From positions 4,656,501 to 4,720,500 of the forward strand of contig NZ_JAPEMI010000001.1 in the NCBI RefSeq assembly GCF_026342835.1: a stretch of DNA of 64,000 nucleotides, given 5' to 3'. Of this stretch, positions 45,710-54,023 are shown piece by piece. The stretch is from Streptomyces sp. NBC_00154 (lineage in GTDB: Bacteria > Actinomycetota > Actinomycetes > Streptomycetales > Streptomycetaceae). Numbering within the stretch: position 1 is the first letter of the stretch; each line of letters begins with the position of its first letter. The notes under the pieces were generated by a model that saw only the letters and a list, made by a program, of their open reading frames with translations, made no database searches and was not told the origin of the DNA. Both the position numbers and the translations under genes were made by a program.

Positions 45710-47482
45710 GGAGCCGTAAATTATCTACTGCCGGACTTGATCTCTTTGTCGTACTGCTCGGTCACGCGGTTCAAAGCTTCGAGTGTGCGGGGCGGGTGTG
45801 TCCTGTGGAAGACGAGGATTCTCGCGAGCTCAGGCCCGGCGAAGGCCAGGAGAGGCTTGGCCCTCCCGGCGTGGTAGCTCAGCACGTTGCGTGTGCGGCC
45901 CATGAGCTCGGCCGCGAGGGTCAAGGTGACGGTGTTGCGGCTGCGGAGCACGGCGGCCAGGACACGGTGGCGGTGATCGAGGATGCCGAAGCCGGGGTTG
46001 CGACCGCGGTGGTCCCTGCCCTCACTCTGTCGTTCGGCTTCGGCCAGGACTTGTCGGCACGGTTCGAGCTGGAGCACGAGCTGCTCGAACTGTTCTCGGG
46101 TCATGCCGGTGAGTGCGGGGTGGGTGAGGAGGAAGGTGGCCTCGGGCGGGACCGGCGGCCCTGGCTCGTCGTGTGGATCTTCCGGAAGCTGCTGGTCGGG
46201 GTTCTGCGGCGCGATGGTGTAGTTCCATTCGCCGTGGAATGCATCGCGCTCGACCCGCCGATCGACGCCCTTGCGTTCGGCCCGGGTGAGCACGCGGCCG
46301 GTGGGATACGCATTCTCGTCGAGCATGGCCTGGACCGTCAGTCCGGTGCTGGTGCGGGTGGCCGAGATGGTCTGCAGCAGAACTTCGTAGCTGGTCAGCG
46401 GCTGTCCGCGCAGACTGTGGGTGATCCGGGAGAACAGCCGGTGTTCCACTTTGTTCCATTTTGAAGTACCGGGAGGGAAGTGGGCGACGGTGATGCTCAG
46501 CCCGCACTCGTCGGCAAAGCCGGCCAGGCCCATCTTGAACAGGCGGGAGTCGGCCGAGTTTGCCCCTCCTGCGTCGGCGGTGACCAGCAAGCGGTCCACT
46601 CCGGGGTAGTCGAGGTGCCCTTGGAGCTTCCACCAGCGGCGCAGAGACTCCACCGCGAACGCGGCGGTGTTGCGGTCGGTGCCCACATTCACCCAGCCGC
46701 TGTCACGTCCCAGGTCATAGATGCCATACGGAATGGCGACCGGGGTGTCGGGGCCGATGAAGTCGTGGTCCGGGGCAGTGATGGGCCGGCCTTTGGGACG
46801 GTAGGTGCGGCCGGGGCGGGCCAACTCGCCGATCGGCTCCTTCTGCTTCGTATCCACACTCACCACCGGCAGGCCCCCCGCCAGAAAGCGTTCGGCAGCG
46901 GAGTTGATGTGCCGGAACTGGGCATCACGGTCGGGAACCTGGCTTCCGGACCGGGTCTTGGCCATCCCCTGCAGACTGAAGCCCATCGCACGCAGCAGAC
47001 CGCCGACAACCGGGGCACTGGCCGGATGACCGGCTTCGGCCAGCTCCCGGGACAAGTCCCGCAGCGAGGCAGTGGTCCAGCGCAGCGGGGAGACCGGGTC
47101 TCCCAGCTCACGCGGCTCGATCAGCGACTCGAGAGCCGCCACCAGGCAGGGGTCACGTTCAGCAGCTGACTTGCGTCCGCCGCCAGTCCTGCGCACCCGC
47201 CCCAACGGTGCTGCCCCTGCGGCAAGTTCCTCACGCCCCCTTGCGACCGTCGACTCGGAGACCTCCGCGATCCTGGCCACAGCCGCGATCCCGCCATGCC
47301 CCAACGCCTCGGCCTCGGAGGCCAGGTACAGACGACGCTGACGCTCATCCAGATGCGGCAGAATCACCGCGAACTTCATATCCAGCCCCGCCAGAACTTC
47401 ACCCGGAATCGTCACAACAACCCAACTACCACATAAAACAGCGACGTTGCCTCGAATCCGGCAGTAGATAAATTACGGCTCC
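45710..47482 (-). mobile_element. ISAzo13-family insertion sequence with TCA target duplication
   Basis: 1773 bp with 26-bp terminal inverted repeats (25/26 identical): GGAGCCGTAAATTATC... at 45710-45735 and the complement at 47457-47482. It is flanked by direct repeats TCA at 45707-45709 and 47483-47485. The right-hand TCA is also the stop codon of orfA. Confidence 0.87.
45721..47415 (-). CDS. ISAzo13-family transposase
   Basis: A 564-residue transposase. The N-terminus carries an HTH (VARIAEVSESTVARGREEL) and the catalytic domain shows three acidic positions: PVVSVDTKQKEPIGE, LLVTADAGGANSADS and VAHFPPGTSKWNKVEHRLFS. The GTSKWNKVEH block and overall length define the ISAzo13 family (Rhodopirellula-type transposase DDE domain). 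The frame is intact between terminal repeats, so the element could be active. Confidence 0.92.
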   Translation of the reverse strand: MTIPGEVLAGLDMKFAVILPHLDERQRRLYLASEAEALGHGGIAAVARIAEVSESTVARGREELAAGAAPLGRVRRTGGGRKSAAERDPCLVAALESLIEPRELGDPVSPLRWTTASLRDLSRELAEAGHPASAPVVGGLLRAMGFSLQGMAKTRSGSQVPDRDAQFRHINSAAERFLAGGLPVVSVDTKQKEPIGELARPGRTYRPKGRPITAPDHDFIGPDTPVAIPYGIYDLGRDSGWVNVGTDRNTAAFAVESLRRWWKLQGHLDYPGVDRLLVTADAGGANSADSRLFKMGLAGFADECGLSITVAHFPPGTSKWNKVEHRLFSRITHSLRGQPLTSYEVLLQTISATRTSTGLTVQAMLDENAYPTGRVLTRAERKGVDRRVERDAFHGEWNYTIAPQNPDQQLPEDPHDEPGPPVPPEATFLLTHPALTGMTREQFEQLVLQLEPCRQVLAEAERQSEGRDHRGRNPGFGILDHRHRVLAAVLRSRNTVTLTLAAELMGRTRNVLSYHAGRAKPLLAFAGPELARILVFHRTHPPRTLEALNRVTEQYDKEIKSGSR

Positions 47483-47770
47483 TCACCAGCTGGTCTCGCC
47501 CGCAAAATACTTCGCGGCCCTCCGCAGGATCTCCCGCTCGAGCTCGAGTTCCTTCACCCGCGCCCGCAGCTGCCGGTTCTCCTTCTCCATCGCGGTGGCC
47601 TCCACCGCCCCAGGCCGGGCTGCCTGCTCGGCATCCCGCACCCACGTGCGGAGCGTCTCGTGGTTGATGCCCAGGTCCTTGGCCACCGACGCGTACGTCC
47701 CACCCGGGCTCGAGTGGTACCGCGCGACGGCATCGGCCCGGAACTCAGGCGAGTACTTTGACGTCCCCAA
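47483..47770 (-). CDS. IS3-family transposase orfA
   Basis: A 95-residue DNA-binding subunit. It starts MGTSKYSPEFRADAVARYHS and contains the HTH (YASVAKDLGINHETLRTWVR) followed by a leucine-zipper-like helix (MEKENRQLRARVKELELERE). In IS3-family elements OrfA and OrfB are joined by -1 frameshifting; here the ISAzo13 insertion lies exactly at the orfA stop, so no fusion can be made. Confidence 0.92.
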   Translation of the reverse strand: MGTSKYSPEFRADAVARYHSSPGGTYASVAKDLGINHETLRTWVRDAEQAARPGAVEATAMEKENRQLRARVKELELEREILRRAAKYFAGETSW

Positions 47771-47958
47771 CGGGAACTCCTGTCCTATGGATCATCACGA
47801 TCCAATGATCAGGGTGTCCACGATCAAGGGGAAACGCCCGACAGCCATACGAAGCACCAGCGTCTGTCGGCCAGCCTGCAAGAGTGCTCAGGCGACCGTC
47901 TTGAGCATGTGGCTGAAGCCATCCTCGACAGCGAGCCGCTTCCCACTTGGGAACGCAA

Positions 47959-48720
47959 TCAATTCCAGGACGTGCGGTGGAGCGGACGCCCCGGACCGTG
48001 GCTCGGAGCCAAGGTCCGTACCGACGGTGCAGCGCTCAGGTGGTCAGGCTGGTTCACCGTGCCCGGGGCCTGCGCGAGTCCGGTGGCCCACAGCTGGTCG
48101 ACACGCGAGCGCTCGGTGGCGTTCGGGTAGCGGTTGGTGCAGGACGGGCCGGGGCCGCCGCCCGACATCAGCTCACTGCACGGCCCGCTGTAGTCGTCCG
48201 GCAGGCCCAGCACGTGCCCGGTCTCGTGGGTGACGACGCGGACCGAGTCGTTCTGCTGGTTCTGGGCGTAGTCAAGGAAGATGTTGCCGCCTCCGTGGCC
48301 GTTGGTGGTGGCGTAGGACCCGCGCGAGTAATTGCCCTCGTGGTAGGAGAAGTCGGCACCGCTCGAAGCCTCCTGGAGCTTGACGTTGGACTCGGAGCTG
48401 TTCCAGATCGAGGCCGCGCTCGATATCTGCGAACGGAAGCTCGGTGCCTGGGAGACGTTGTAGTAGACGGTCACCGCCTGCGCGTTGGGCTGGGCCGCGC
48501 GCTTTTCGGCGACCGACTTGAGCACAGCCTCGAAGAACGCCTTGTTGTTCGCGGCCTCCTCAACCGACCCGTTGTAACGCGCCACGGAGGTACCGGCGGA
48601 AGCGGACTGGGTGGCGGCCGCCTGGGCACTCGCCGGCACCGCCGCGCCCAGCGCGCTGGAGGCCAGACCCAGGCCGAGAGCGAGGGCGAGGAGTTTCGCG
48701 GACGTTCGGGACGACTTCAT
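47959..48720 (-). CDS. Snapalysin-type secreted zinc metalloprotease
   Basis: A 253-residue M7 family protease. A signal peptide covers about residues 1-33 (ALALGLGLASSALGAAVPASAQA), followed by a short propeptide and the catalytic domain with VTHETGHVLGLPDDYSGPC, the HExxHxxGxxD zinc site and Met-turn SELMSGG. Snapalysin is a small extracellular neutral protease. After the normal end region (RVDQLWATGLAQ) an extra tail of about 35 residues reaches a stop at 47959, near the IS3 boundary at 47833, suggesting that the native C-terminus was altered. No LysR activator gene is adjacent, unlike the usual arrangement. Confidence 0.85.
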   Translation of the reverse strand: MKSSRTSAKLLALALGLGLASSALGAAVPASAQAAATQSASAGTSVARYNGSVEEAANNKAFFEAVLKSVAEKRAAQPNAQAVTVYYNVSQAPSFRSQISSAASIWNSSESNVKLQEASSGADFSYHEGNYSRGSYATTNGHGGGNIFLDYAQNQQNDSVRVVTHETGHVLGLPDDYSGPCSELMSGGGPGPSCTNRYPNATERSRVDQLWATGLAQAPGTVNQPDHLSAAPSVRTLAPSHGPGRPLHRTSWN

Positions 48721-49922
48721 GTGGGGCTCCTACTCACTCGGTGACGCCGAGCGCCCGGTGCGCGGTCGGCTCTGCGTGAACACCGGTTTCGAACTGCAGC
48801 GACGTCCTGTGGGTCGTCATTCTTAGAACGGCTCGACAGGGAGCGCAAAGGGTCCCGTCACTACGTCGCCTCGTAGGTCCCAGGACCTCGCCAGGGCAGT
48901 GCGCGGGTCTCCAATCCGCACATGGCGGCGGGAGAGGGAAAGCTGTCACGACGTCAGAAGCCTTACGCCACGGGGCAGCGGGCGTGCGGGTCGGCCGGGC
49001 GGAATTCCGGGACACACGGCGGGATCCGCATCTAAGACAAAACGGACAAATCCTCAGATATCTGCCACTCCGCGTCTACTAAGTGCGTGGGTTGGTTGCC
49101 GGGACGCTGTGACCGACGTCATAAAATATGGGCTTCCGCTTCTTTCGCGCTCCACCGGCCCCGAGTCGCCCCCCAGGGAGTGACCCTCGGCAATGAGCGG
49201 CATCCCTCACCGCTGAGCTGCCGCCGCTCAGTCTTGATCAGGATGGAAGCCGGGCCTGCGGTGCAGCGTGGCGAGCGGCGTGGGGGAGAGGTCGGTCGGC
49301 TCCTCGCCCGCCTCACGCAGCGTGTCCGCCGCACCCAGTGGCTTCGGGACTGTGCGGGCCGGGCTGTCGTCAGCCACGTAAACGAGGTGCGTGCCCTGCC
49401 GTAGGCAGTGGTCGGGCTGACGTCTCAAAGCCGCTGACCGTCGGGTTGCTGCGTATGTGGCCCTCTACCTTGATGCAGCCGGCCCGTACGGACCCAGCAA
49501 CAGGGCTGGGTGAACTGTGGCCTGCGGCGTAACTCCAGCCTGGCGAGGCCCGTCTCGTACGGCCTGGGAGACATCAATGCTGGGCTCGTGTCGGAGCCTG
49601 GGCCGGCGGTGGTGGAGATTGTTGCGGGAGATGTAGCGGCGCTGCACGCGATCGGCGCCCGCCGCCGACCGATGGGCATCGGCCGGCGTCCCGGTCGACC
49701 ACGAGGCGGTGGGCGGCGGTTTGGGGTGTCGAGGCAGTCGGTGCACTCCGGGGCGCACAAGTACGAATCCCGGGACCCGACTTGAGTGACCGGAACCCCT
49801 GCGGCGACCTCCATGACCACGTGTTACCGCCGCTCGACCACGCTCAACTCCACCAGCACGGCCCCGAACCTCAACGACTTGCCCATAGTTCGCGTCGAGG
49901 AGGCAGGCGCAGCCCCAGGCCC
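48721..49922. other. 1.2-kb region with no convincing intact gene
   Basis: It begins with the promoter of the snapalysin gene. Minus-strand stretches 49228-49428 (GTHLVYVADDSPARTVPKPL) and 49425-49820 (GSRDSYLCAPECTDCLDTPN) look like decayed genes but lack starts and family matches. Confidence 0.45.
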
Positions 49923-50044
49923 GTGCCACTCTCGTGCCAGAAGGGGCGGGGACCCGCGGGGAACTGGGGCGATGAGTGGGCAGTACGGCCGCACTGCGCC
50001 AAGCCAGGAAAGTCGCAGTTCGGGCACGTGATCGCCCAACCTCG
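49923..50044 (+). other. Attachment arm of the tRNA-Val element
   Basis: GTGCCACTCTCGTGCCAGAA at 49923, followed by GGGGCGGGGACC, begins exactly 122 nt before the attR core at 50045. Its match to the units at 39001 and 39861 makes it the likely integrase arm-binding region. Confidence 0.7.
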
Positions 50045-50090
50045 CTTACAAAGCAGATGTCGGCGGTTCGAAACCGTCCGCGCCCACCAG
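50045..50090 (+). repeat. attR: 46-bp repeat of the tRNA-Val 3' half
   Basis: Identical to 37089-37134. The upstream half of a tRNA is absent, so this copy is not a tRNA gene. Confidence 0.92.
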
Positions 50091-50093
50091 TGC

Positions 50094-50127
50094 AAAGGCC
50101 CCCAACCGATCATGGTTGGGGGCCTTT
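50094..50127 (+). terminator. Probable native tRNA-Val terminator, displaced by the element
   Basis: A perfect 14-bp stem AAAGGCCCCCAACC/GGTTGGGGGCCTTT, 6-nt loop, directly after attR. Confidence 0.8.
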
Positions 50128-50157
50128 GACATCTGCTTTTGACATCAACCGGGGCGG

Positions 50158-50515
50158 TCACTCACGGCCGGGACGCCGCTTCAGCATGCGGTCCAGGTGG
50201 CTCATGGCCTCGCGCTGCGTGTCCTGGACGACGTGGCGTAGACGTTCATCGTGACGGCGATCTGCCTGTGCCCAAGGATCTCCATGACGACGCGGGGAGC
50301 GACCCCGGCGGCGGTCAGCAGGGTTGCGCAGCCGTGCCGGGCATCGTGCAGCCGGATCACGCGGAGTCCGGCGGTCTTCGCTACGCGGGTGAACGAGCGG
50401 TACAGGTTGCGCGGCTCGATCGGCCGGCCGGTACGGGTGGTGAAGACGTAGCCGGGCTCCTCCCACTGGTCACGGGCAGCGTTGCGCATGGCTGTCTGCC
50501 GCATCCTTTGCCGGC
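50158..50515 (-). pseudogene. Tyrosine integrase, C-terminal remnant with frameshift
   Basis: Only the catalytic C-terminal third remains. It reads GYVFTTRTGRPIEPRNLYR, RLHDARHGCATLLTAAG (the HxxR of the recombinase box) and VMEILGHRQIAVTMNVYA. One base is missing near 50235; restoring it gives VYAHVVQDTQREAMSHLDRM and a natural end at 50158. The N-terminus is cut near 50515, next to the FG-GAP gene. Its stop lies only 67 nt from attR and it points toward the tRNA, so it probably belongs to an older element that used the same site. Confidence 0.8.
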
Positions 50516-50579
50516 GCAGGGGAGCGAGGCAGATGGCGGGCAGGGACCGGCCGTTGTCCGCAGGGATGCACTCCCCTGG

Positions 50580-52037
50580 TCAGTGGGTGAAGGGGCCGCC
50601 GAGCGTGGTGTACGACAGCTTGAGCGAGATCACGGTGTACGACTTCGAGCCGGTGCCGATAGTCCCGGACGTCGAGCCCTTCAGCATGTGGACAAGGCCC
50701 GACCGGGTGTTGTCCAGCCAGTCGTTCGTGTCCACCATGAGGTCGGCGCGGCCATCCCGGGTGTAGTCGGTGAGCTTGAGGTTCCGTCCGAAGTAGTCGT
50801 CGTTCTCCACGGCACCCGCGATACCGGAGGTGCTCTGGTCGTACGCCTTGGCTCCGCTGCCGGACAAACCCCCTGCACGGCCGAGCAGCACCGTGACCAT
50901 GCCGGCCTGGCGCTTGCCCGCCAAGCCCTCGTTGGGGGCCCCGATGGCGAGGTCCGCGTATCCGTCGCCGTTGACGTCGCCGGCGGCGACGGCGGCGCCG
51001 AAGCGGTCCCCGTTCTCCGAAGAGCCGGGTACGCCCGCCGTGTCCTGAGTGAACTTCATCGGTTTGCGTGCCGTGTTCGGCCCGGCGGAGCCGCCGTACT
51101 GGACTGTGACGTAGCCCCGTTCCCCGTCCGGCAGCTCGTAGGCGCGGCCGATGGCGAGGTCGCCGTAGCCGTCCTTGTCGAAGTCGCCGATGGTGGTTGT
51201 GGGGCCGCTGCCGATCTGGTGGCCGCCGTCGTCGGGCACGCGCATCTCGCCCGCGCGCCGGGTGAAGTCGCTGCCTCCGCGGTGGAAGTAGGCTCGCAGG
51301 TCCACGTCGTCGTAGCCGCCTTGGAGATCGCGGCCAAGGATGTACAGGTCAGTGGCGGCATCGGCGGTGACCCGGCCTGCCACCAGCTGGGAGGCGTCCA
51401 GATAGCCGTAGCCGTCGCCGAGGGACTGCCAGCCGCCGAGCCCGCCGGTGCGGGTGAAGGGGCCCTTGAGCAGGACGACACCAGCCCGGCTGTTGCTGAG
51501 AGCGGTGAGGTCCTGGTCACCGTCGCCGTCGAAGTCGCCGGCCACGACGTCCAGCCCGAACTGGTCGCCCTGGCCCGGGTACTCCGACGCGACGGGCGAG
51601 TGGAAGACGGTGCCGGAACCGAGGCCCTTGGCACCGCCCCAGACGACGGTCAGCCCCCCGCGGCCCTGGATGTCGCCGACGTCCTCGCCCGGTGAGGCGA
51701 CGACCAGGTCGGCGTAGCCGTCGCGGTCGAGGTCGGCGCTGGTGGCGGCGAATCCCCAATCGTCACCCTGCTCCACCGCGCCGGGTATACCAGGCGAGTC
51801 CTGATGGATGGTCTGGACTCGTGTGCCGGGGCCGGTCGACGTGCCGTAGACGACGGTGACCCTGCCGTCCTTGCCATGCGCCCCGCCGAGCATGACGAAG
51901 TCGCGGTAGCCGTCGCCATTGAAGTCGTCGGCCAGCTCGGCGGAAGCCGCGACCGCCGAGGGGGCAGCGAGGAGCAGGCTGCAAACCGCTGCCGCGAGCG
52001 CCGTGGCAGTTGCGAGGACGGTACGTGTGACGCGCAT
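50580..52037 (-). CDS. Secreted FG-GAP/integrin-alpha-like repeat protein
   Basis: A 485-residue secreted protein. A signal peptide covers about residues 1-31 (ending SAVAASA). At least six calcium-binding FG-GAP loops are visible: DDFNGDGYRDFV, DLDRDGYADLVV, DFDGDGDQDLTA, DFDKDGYGDLAI, DVNGDGYADLAI and DYTRDGRADLMV. The predicted fold is a seven-bladed beta-propeller as in integrin alpha subunits. Streptomycetes encode many; ligands are unknown. It follows the integrase relic and is probably host-derived or cargo DNA. Confidence 0.9.
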   Translation of the reverse strand: MRVTRTVLATATALAAAVCSLLLAAPSAVAASAELADDFNGDGYRDFVMLGGAHGKDGRVTVVYGTSTGPGTRVQTIHQDSPGIPGAVEQGDDWGFAATSADLDRDGYADLVVASPGEDVGDIQGRGGLTVVWGGAKGLGSGTVFHSPVASEYPGQGDQFGLDVVAGDFDGDGDQDLTALSNSRAGVVLLKGPFTRTGGLGGWQSLGDGYGYLDASQLVAGRVTADAATDLYILGRDLQGGYDDVDLRAYFHRGGSDFTRRAGEMRVPDDGGHQIGSGPTTTIGDFDKDGYGDLAIGRAYELPDGERGYVTVQYGGSAGPNTARKPMKFTQDTAGVPGSSENGDRFGAAVAAGDVNGDGYADLAIGAPNEGLAGKRQAGMVTVLLGRAGGLSGSGAKAYDQSTSGIAGAVENDDYFGRNLKLTDYTRDGRADLMVDTNDWLDNTRSGLVHMLKGSTSGTIGTGSKSYTVISLKLSYTTLGGPFTH

Positions 52038-52160
52038 GGTTCTCCGTTTTCCGATAGCGGGCGGTGGCGCTTGAACTGCGATCTTCGACCTGTACGGATG
52101 CCCAATGGTTGTACGTCAATGACGGGCGTGGTCGATGTGCGGCGGCGTCAGCCGTCTGTA

Positions 52161-52308
52161 GGGCCGTCTCTGGGCCGTCCGAGGCCGCTCAGCAGTAGCC
52201 GAACAACGACCAATGGCGATCACTCAGGCAGACATGGCGAAGCCCCGGAGCTGCAGGAACGCAGGTCCCCGAGATCCCCTACAAGACCCAGGGCGAGAAG
52301 ACACAGTG
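52161..52308 (+). repeat. Conserved 148-nt block, copy 2
   Basis: Matches 39152-39300 (shared GGGCCGTCTCTGGGCCG, AACGACCAATGG, ACAAGACCCAGGGCGAGAAG). No gene lies between 52038 and 52557; this block is its only recognised structure. Confidence 0.6.
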
Positions 52309-52557
52309 ATAACCACCGACAGCTAGGTCGCAGCGTTGATCGATTGGGTTGTGACTGGCGTGCCGGTTCCATGCCCGGTCTGGCGTGATCTTCCGGAGAC
52401 TCACGGGGAACAGCGGCGACAGTCGCGTTCCGGACCAGGTCAGGAACTTGGCAGGTCAGCCGTGGTCTGCATACGGCGTCTTCCGAACAAGTGCCGCAGA
52501 ACCCGGGCAGCGGCGCTTGACCAGGCGATTGATGCTCCGCCTGCCTAAGCGCAACAT

Positions 52558-52983
52558 CTACCCGTATGTCTCCGAGCCGGGTTCCTCAGTGAGGAGGTAC
52601 AGGCCCAAGTGCTGGCGGAGAAAGCTCTCCAACCGTGGAAGCTCGATCGCGTCGGCCGGGAGATCACCGGAACGGGGACGGTAGAACTCAACCAGTTTGG
52701 CCATCAGCTCTTCGTCAAGCAACGGCGCCTGATAGCGATCGATCGTCCCGATGTAGAAGAGCCAGCTGTGCAGCCGGTTGGCAGGGCAGTGCCCTTGGCC
52801 CGCATACAGATTCTCCGGCTCGTGCTCGTCACCCCAGGAACCGACGTAGAGGTAGGAGGCGCGACGCAAGCCCTCGTCCAGAACCGGGGTCGGATCGTCC
52901 TTGCAGTTCCAATAGATCCGAGCCTCTTCCTCAGGTATGGGGCTCGGCACGGCCGCCAACCACAAATGGTAGATCTCCTCCAC
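52558..52983 (-). CDS. Hypothetical protein
   Basis: A 141-residue soluble acidic protein with a well-formed open frame (VEEIYHLWLAAVPSPIPEEE; NLYAGQGHCPANRLHSWLFY; LESFLRQHLGLYLLTEEPGS). I do not recognise a family, and no transmembrane segment or signal peptide is visible. The GTG at 52983 begins the natural-looking part; the open frame continues upstream but with altered composition. No clear ribosome-binding site is seen. Confidence 0.6.
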   Translation of the reverse strand: MEEIYHLWLAAVPSPIPEEEARIYWNCKDDPTPVLDEGLRRASYLYVGSWGDEHEPENLYAGQGHCPANRLHSWLFYIGTIDRYQAPLLDEELMAKLVEFYRPRSGDLPADAIELPRLESFLRQHLGLYLLTEEPGSETYG

Positions 52984-53174
52984 GGCCGCAGTCTGGCATG
53001 CCGAGCCAAGGCGAAGCCCAGGATTGGCCAGTCCTGGGGCCGTCTTGGGGCCGTCAAGGGTGCTCAACGACGACTGACACTGACAACCGTCGTCAACTAA
53101 GCCACGGGTCACAGCGTTGATCGTTTACATGGCCGCAGGTCACGACCGCCCAAAGTCTGTTGTGGCTATTCAGA

Positions 53175-53582
53175 TCACGCAGCGCCGAGCTGAGCGGCGA
53201 GGAACACCGCTGCCACCGATGGGCGGACTGCGTACGTTGCGCCCGCGCTCCCCTCAGGAGCCTCCCACCAGTAGAACGGAAGTCGCCGTCCACTGTTGCT
53301 GTGTCCCTTGCTCATTCCCCCCACCACGCCTGCTACGCGCTGTGCCGGAGCGCCCGCAGTTGGACCGCCCAGGGCCATATCCACCAGCTCCGTGCAGTGG
53401 ATCCTCCGGCCAGGGTTGCACAGCAGGTACTCGAGCATCTGCCGGGCCTGCGGCGCGAGTTCAGCCAAGAACCTTGTAGCGCGCTCCAAGTCCTCCGGGC
53501 CCCATTCCGGGGCACCGTAGTGCCCCATTTCGCCAGAGTGCTTAGCCCAACGCGGATCAGCCTCAGACAGATACTCCGTCAT
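53175..53582 (-). CDS. DUF6416 domain-containing protein
   Basis: A 135-residue protein resembling DUF6416 proteins of actinobacteria. The body contains RATRFLAELAPQARQMLEYL, a winged-helix-like LVDMALGG...RVAGVVGGMSKGH and the PFYWWEAP segment. The ATG at 53582 has a GGGGGCG ribosome-binding site 6 nt upstream; a longer start at 53594 is a TTG. Function unknown. It is a small accessory gene often found in mobile regions. Confidence 0.7.
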   Translation of the reverse strand: MTEYLSEADPRWAKHSGEMGHYGAPEWGPEDLERATRFLAELAPQARQMLEYLLCNPGRRIHCTELVDMALGGPTAGAPAQRVAGVVGGMSKGHSNSGRRLPFYWWEAPEGSAGATYAVRPSVAAVFLAAQLGAA

Positions 53583-53856
53583 GCCCGCCCCCAACAGTTA
53601 GTCCCCGGCCTGTGTGTCGTTCGCACCGTACAGATCCGCCGGGACACTGTGTGTCGAACCCGTGTCGAAGTTCTACCGGCAAGCCGCTCAGCAGAGGAAG
53701 AGTCAGAGGTCAAGAGGGAGTCGAGACGCAGCCACAACGCGCCTTCCAAACACCTGCTCCAGTGCGTCGACTGGCATCACTACCCGACATCAACGGCGAC
53801 GAATACGACTGCGGATCAGGCCGCGTGCCGAAGGACCCGATGCTGCCCAGAAAGGA

Positions 53857-54021
53857 GTACGGCGTGACCGCCAGCAGACCGTCGGCGCCCGCCTTCTCGG
53901 CCTCCAGCGCGAGCTCGACCGTGTGCCGGGTGTCGGAGCTGCCGACGCCCGCGACGACCGCCGCCCGGTCGCCGACCGTATCGGCCACCGCGCGTACCGG
54001 AGCCGACTTCTCGGCGTCGGT
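53857..54021 (-). pseudogene. dapA-like fragment (4-hydroxy-tetrahydrodipicolinate synthase)
   Basis: A 55-codon internal piece reads TDAEKSAPVRAVADTVGDRA, then AAVVAGVGSSDTRHTVELAL and EKAGADGLLAVTPY, corresponding to the central part of DapA. Both ends are truncated; the upstream junction lies exactly where the dispersed repeat copy B begins. It is a recombination scar rather than a gene. Confidence 0.75.
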
Positions 54022-54023
54022 CT

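Larger units (their letters stand above)
43298..47833 (-). mobile_element. IS3-family element interrupted by two other ISs
   Basis: Terminal inverted repeats are TTCCCCGTGATCGTGGACACC at 43298-43318 and its near-complement at 47813-47833 (one mismatch), with orfA at the right and orfB split in two. Subtracting the nested 1488- and 1773-bp elements leaves about 1.28 kb, the normal size for this family. Confidence 0.85.
37089..50090. mobile_element. Integrated element in tRNA-Val, about 13 kb
   Basis: The interval is bounded by exact 46-bp direct repeats, the left one being the 3' half of an intact tRNA-Val gene. This is the classic product of site-specific integration by a tyrosine recombinase. 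The contents are mosaic and partly decayed: small unknown genes, a frameshifted gene, a snapalysin-type protease and three nested insertion sequences. No complete integrase, excisionase, replication or transfer gene is visible inside, so it is probably an immobile relic of an integrative element or prophage. Confidence 0.8.

Noticed and set aside
49228..49820. Small minus-strand frames that read like genes
   Set aside because: No start sites or recognised families; they may be decayed cargo genes, so only a regional note was made.
50045..50090. Second tRNA-Val gene
   Set aside because: Only the 3' half is present; no acceptor 5' strand or D arm precedes it.
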